Shown here: one piece after another, positions 5,365 through 6,351 of the stretch
How positions within the stretch are numbered: the stretch's first letter is position 1
How the letters are laid out: each line of letters begins with the position of its first letter
Assembly (NCBI GenBank): GCA_030043835.1
Contig: JASHWY010000123.1
Location: 1 to 6,351, forward strand
Direction of reading: 5' to 3'
DNA from: Thermoplasmata archaeon
GTDB taxonomy: Archaea; Thermoplasmatota; Thermoplasmata; Lutacidiplasmatales; UBA184
Length of the DNA: 6,351 nucleotides
Made by a program: the position numbers and the translations under genes
Notes under the pieces: generated by a model
The model's input: the letters and a program-made list of their open reading frames with translations, nothing else
What the model was told of the DNA's origin: nothing
The model's database searches: none

Positions 5365-6351
5365 ATGACGGATCGCCAACCTCCCGCTTCCTTCCCCCTC
5401 GCGGGGCAACTCATTCCCTCGCCACCCACCGGACCCCCTCCGTGGGTCCTCTATGTGGACCTCGATGCCTACTACGTGTCGTGCGAGATGAGGGAGAGGC
5501 CGGACCTCAAAGGCCGGCCCGTGATCGTGGGCCCCCCGCCGGTCGAGGGAGCGAACCGCGGCGTCGTGCTGTCCGCGAGCTACGAGGCTCGCCGGTTCGG
5601 CGTGCGGAGCGCGATGCCTGCCGTCACGGCGGCCCGCCTCTGCCCGGATGCCGTGTGGATCCCGCCCCGGTTCACCGTCTACGAGGAGACCGCGGCCGCA
5701 GTCCGGGCGCTTCTTCGACGATTCTCGCCCCACGTGACCCCGTTCTCGATCGACGAGGCGGCGGTCACGATCCCCTCCGGGTCAGCCGACGAGGCGCGGT
5801 CGAAGGCGGCGGCGATCCAGGCAGCGCTTCGGGATGAGATGGGCCTCCCCGCATCGATCGGCGTCGCCACGAGCCGCGTCGTGGCGAAGATCGCCACGGA
5901 CCGAGCGAAGCCCGGAGGCATCGTGGTCGTCCCCCCGAACGAGGTCGCGGCGTTCCTGGCCCCTCTCCCCGTCCGGGCGATCCCCGGGGTCGGCCCGAAG
6001 ACCGAGGAGACGCTCCGCGAGCTCGGGATCGCGACGATCGGTGACCTCGCCGGCCGCGCGGGCCGAGAGCTCGAGCGAACGTTCGGTGGAGCCGCGCGGG
6101 AGTGGGTCGCCCTCGCTCGGGGGAGCCCACGCGGGACGGAGGAAGAGTCGCTGTCACCGCGCTCACGATCGACCGACCGAACGTTCGACTCGGACCTTGC
6201 CGAATGGGAGCCGATCGGGGCGGCGCTGCGCTCGCTCTCCGACAGTCTCGCGGCATCGCTAGCGCAGGAGGGCCTTCGGTACGCCACCATCGCGGTCGGG
6301 TTCCGTTGGAGCGACCTCGCGCGCTCCCAGAGGAGCCGAAGCCTATCGGTG
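5365..6351 (+). CDS. dinB: Y-family translesion DNA polymerase (DinB/Dpo4, Pol IV type), 3' end outside the window
   Basis: The frame stays open for 329 codons to the window edge. Y-family polymerases copy past damaged template bases with low fidelity. A proline-rich N-terminal extension of about 26 residues precedes the palm strand YVDLDAYYVSCE (30-41). D32 is the first catalytic aspartate and Y37 occupies the steric-gate position that excludes ribonucleotides. The finger motif ASYEARRFGVRSAMP (71-85) follows, then the catalytic pair in S128-I-D130-E131. GVATSRVVAKIATDRAKPGG (166-185) belongs to the palm, a helix-hairpin-helix thumb element is at about 206-227 (IPGVGPK, then LGIATIGDL), and the start of the little-finger domain is near SRSTDRTF (267-274). 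A C-terminal part is missing here, including the rest of the little finger and any clamp-binding tail. The ATG at 5365 is the only sensible start; no Shine-Dalgarno is visible. Three catalytic acidic residues are present, so activity is expected. The gene follows the KaiC-like pair by 62 nt on the same strand. Confidence 0.94.
   Translation, partial: MTDRQPPASFPLAGQLIPSPPTGPPPWVLYVDLDAYYVSCEMRERPDLKGRPVIVGPPPVEGANRGVVLSASYEARRFGVRSAMPAVTAARLCPDAVWIPPRFTVYEETAAAVRALLRRFSPHVTPFSIDEAAVTIPSGSADEARSKAAAIQAALRDEMGLPASIGVATSRVVAKIATDRAKPGGIVVVPPNEVAAFLAPLPVRAIPGVGPKTEETLRELGIATIGDLAGRAGRELERTFGGAAREWVALARGSPRGTEEESLSPRSRSTDRTFDSDLAEWEPIGAALRSLSDSLAASLAQEGLRYATIAVGFRWSDLARSQRSRSLSV

Noticed and set aside
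1..6351. Mobile elements, CRISPR repeats, rRNA or tRNA genes
   Set aside because: I found no transposase or integrase motifs, no spaced direct repeats, no terminal inverted repeats and no structural RNA signature on either strand.

Overview
The window looks like high-GC (roughly two thirds G+C) archaeal chromosome. The evidence is an archaeal/eukaryal-type TruD pseudouridine synthase, two single-domain KaiC/RAD55-type RecA-fold proteins in tandem, and short A/T islands placed like archaeal TATA boxes about 26-40 nt before start codons, with Shine-Dalgarno motifs mostly absent. A GC-rich member of Thermoplasmatota would fit, but this is an inference from gene content and style; nothing here fixes the lineage.

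Layout, left to right. (1) 1-222 (+): the last 73 codons of an unidentified gene, followed by a perfect 8-bp hairpin. (2) 334-1743 (+): a 12-helix-type Major Facilitator Superfamily transporter, with a weak TATA-like element and the only good Shine-Dalgarno sequence in the window. (3) 1750-2235 (-): a 161-residue beta-rich protein converging on the transporter with 6 bp between stop codons; it tentatively resembles tubby-like/LURP-one proteins. (4) 2296-3600 (+): truD, divergent from gene 3. One A/T island at 2266-2274 is suitably placed to drive both. (5) 3673-4590 and 4577-5302 (+): two overlapping KaiC-like genes. The first has lost the Walker A lysine and the catalytic glutamates; the second keeps all the usual ATPase residues. 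(6) 5365 to the window end (+): the first 329 codons of a Y-family DNA polymerase (DinB/Dpo4 type), cut by the window edge.

The most interesting unit is the KaiC-like pair: a predicted pseudo-ATPase and a predicted active ATPase, overlapping by 14 bp and so probably co-transcribed and translationally coupled. This suggests a two-subunit RecA-fold assembly, perhaps a signalling or regulatory hub. KaiC-family expansion and inactivated members are already known in archaea, so what may be new is this particular pairing. The other genes look like ordinary housekeeping (tRNA modification, lesion bypass, transport). I see no mobile element, CRISPR array, tRNA, rRNA or integration site. No stretch longer than about 110 bases lacks a gene.
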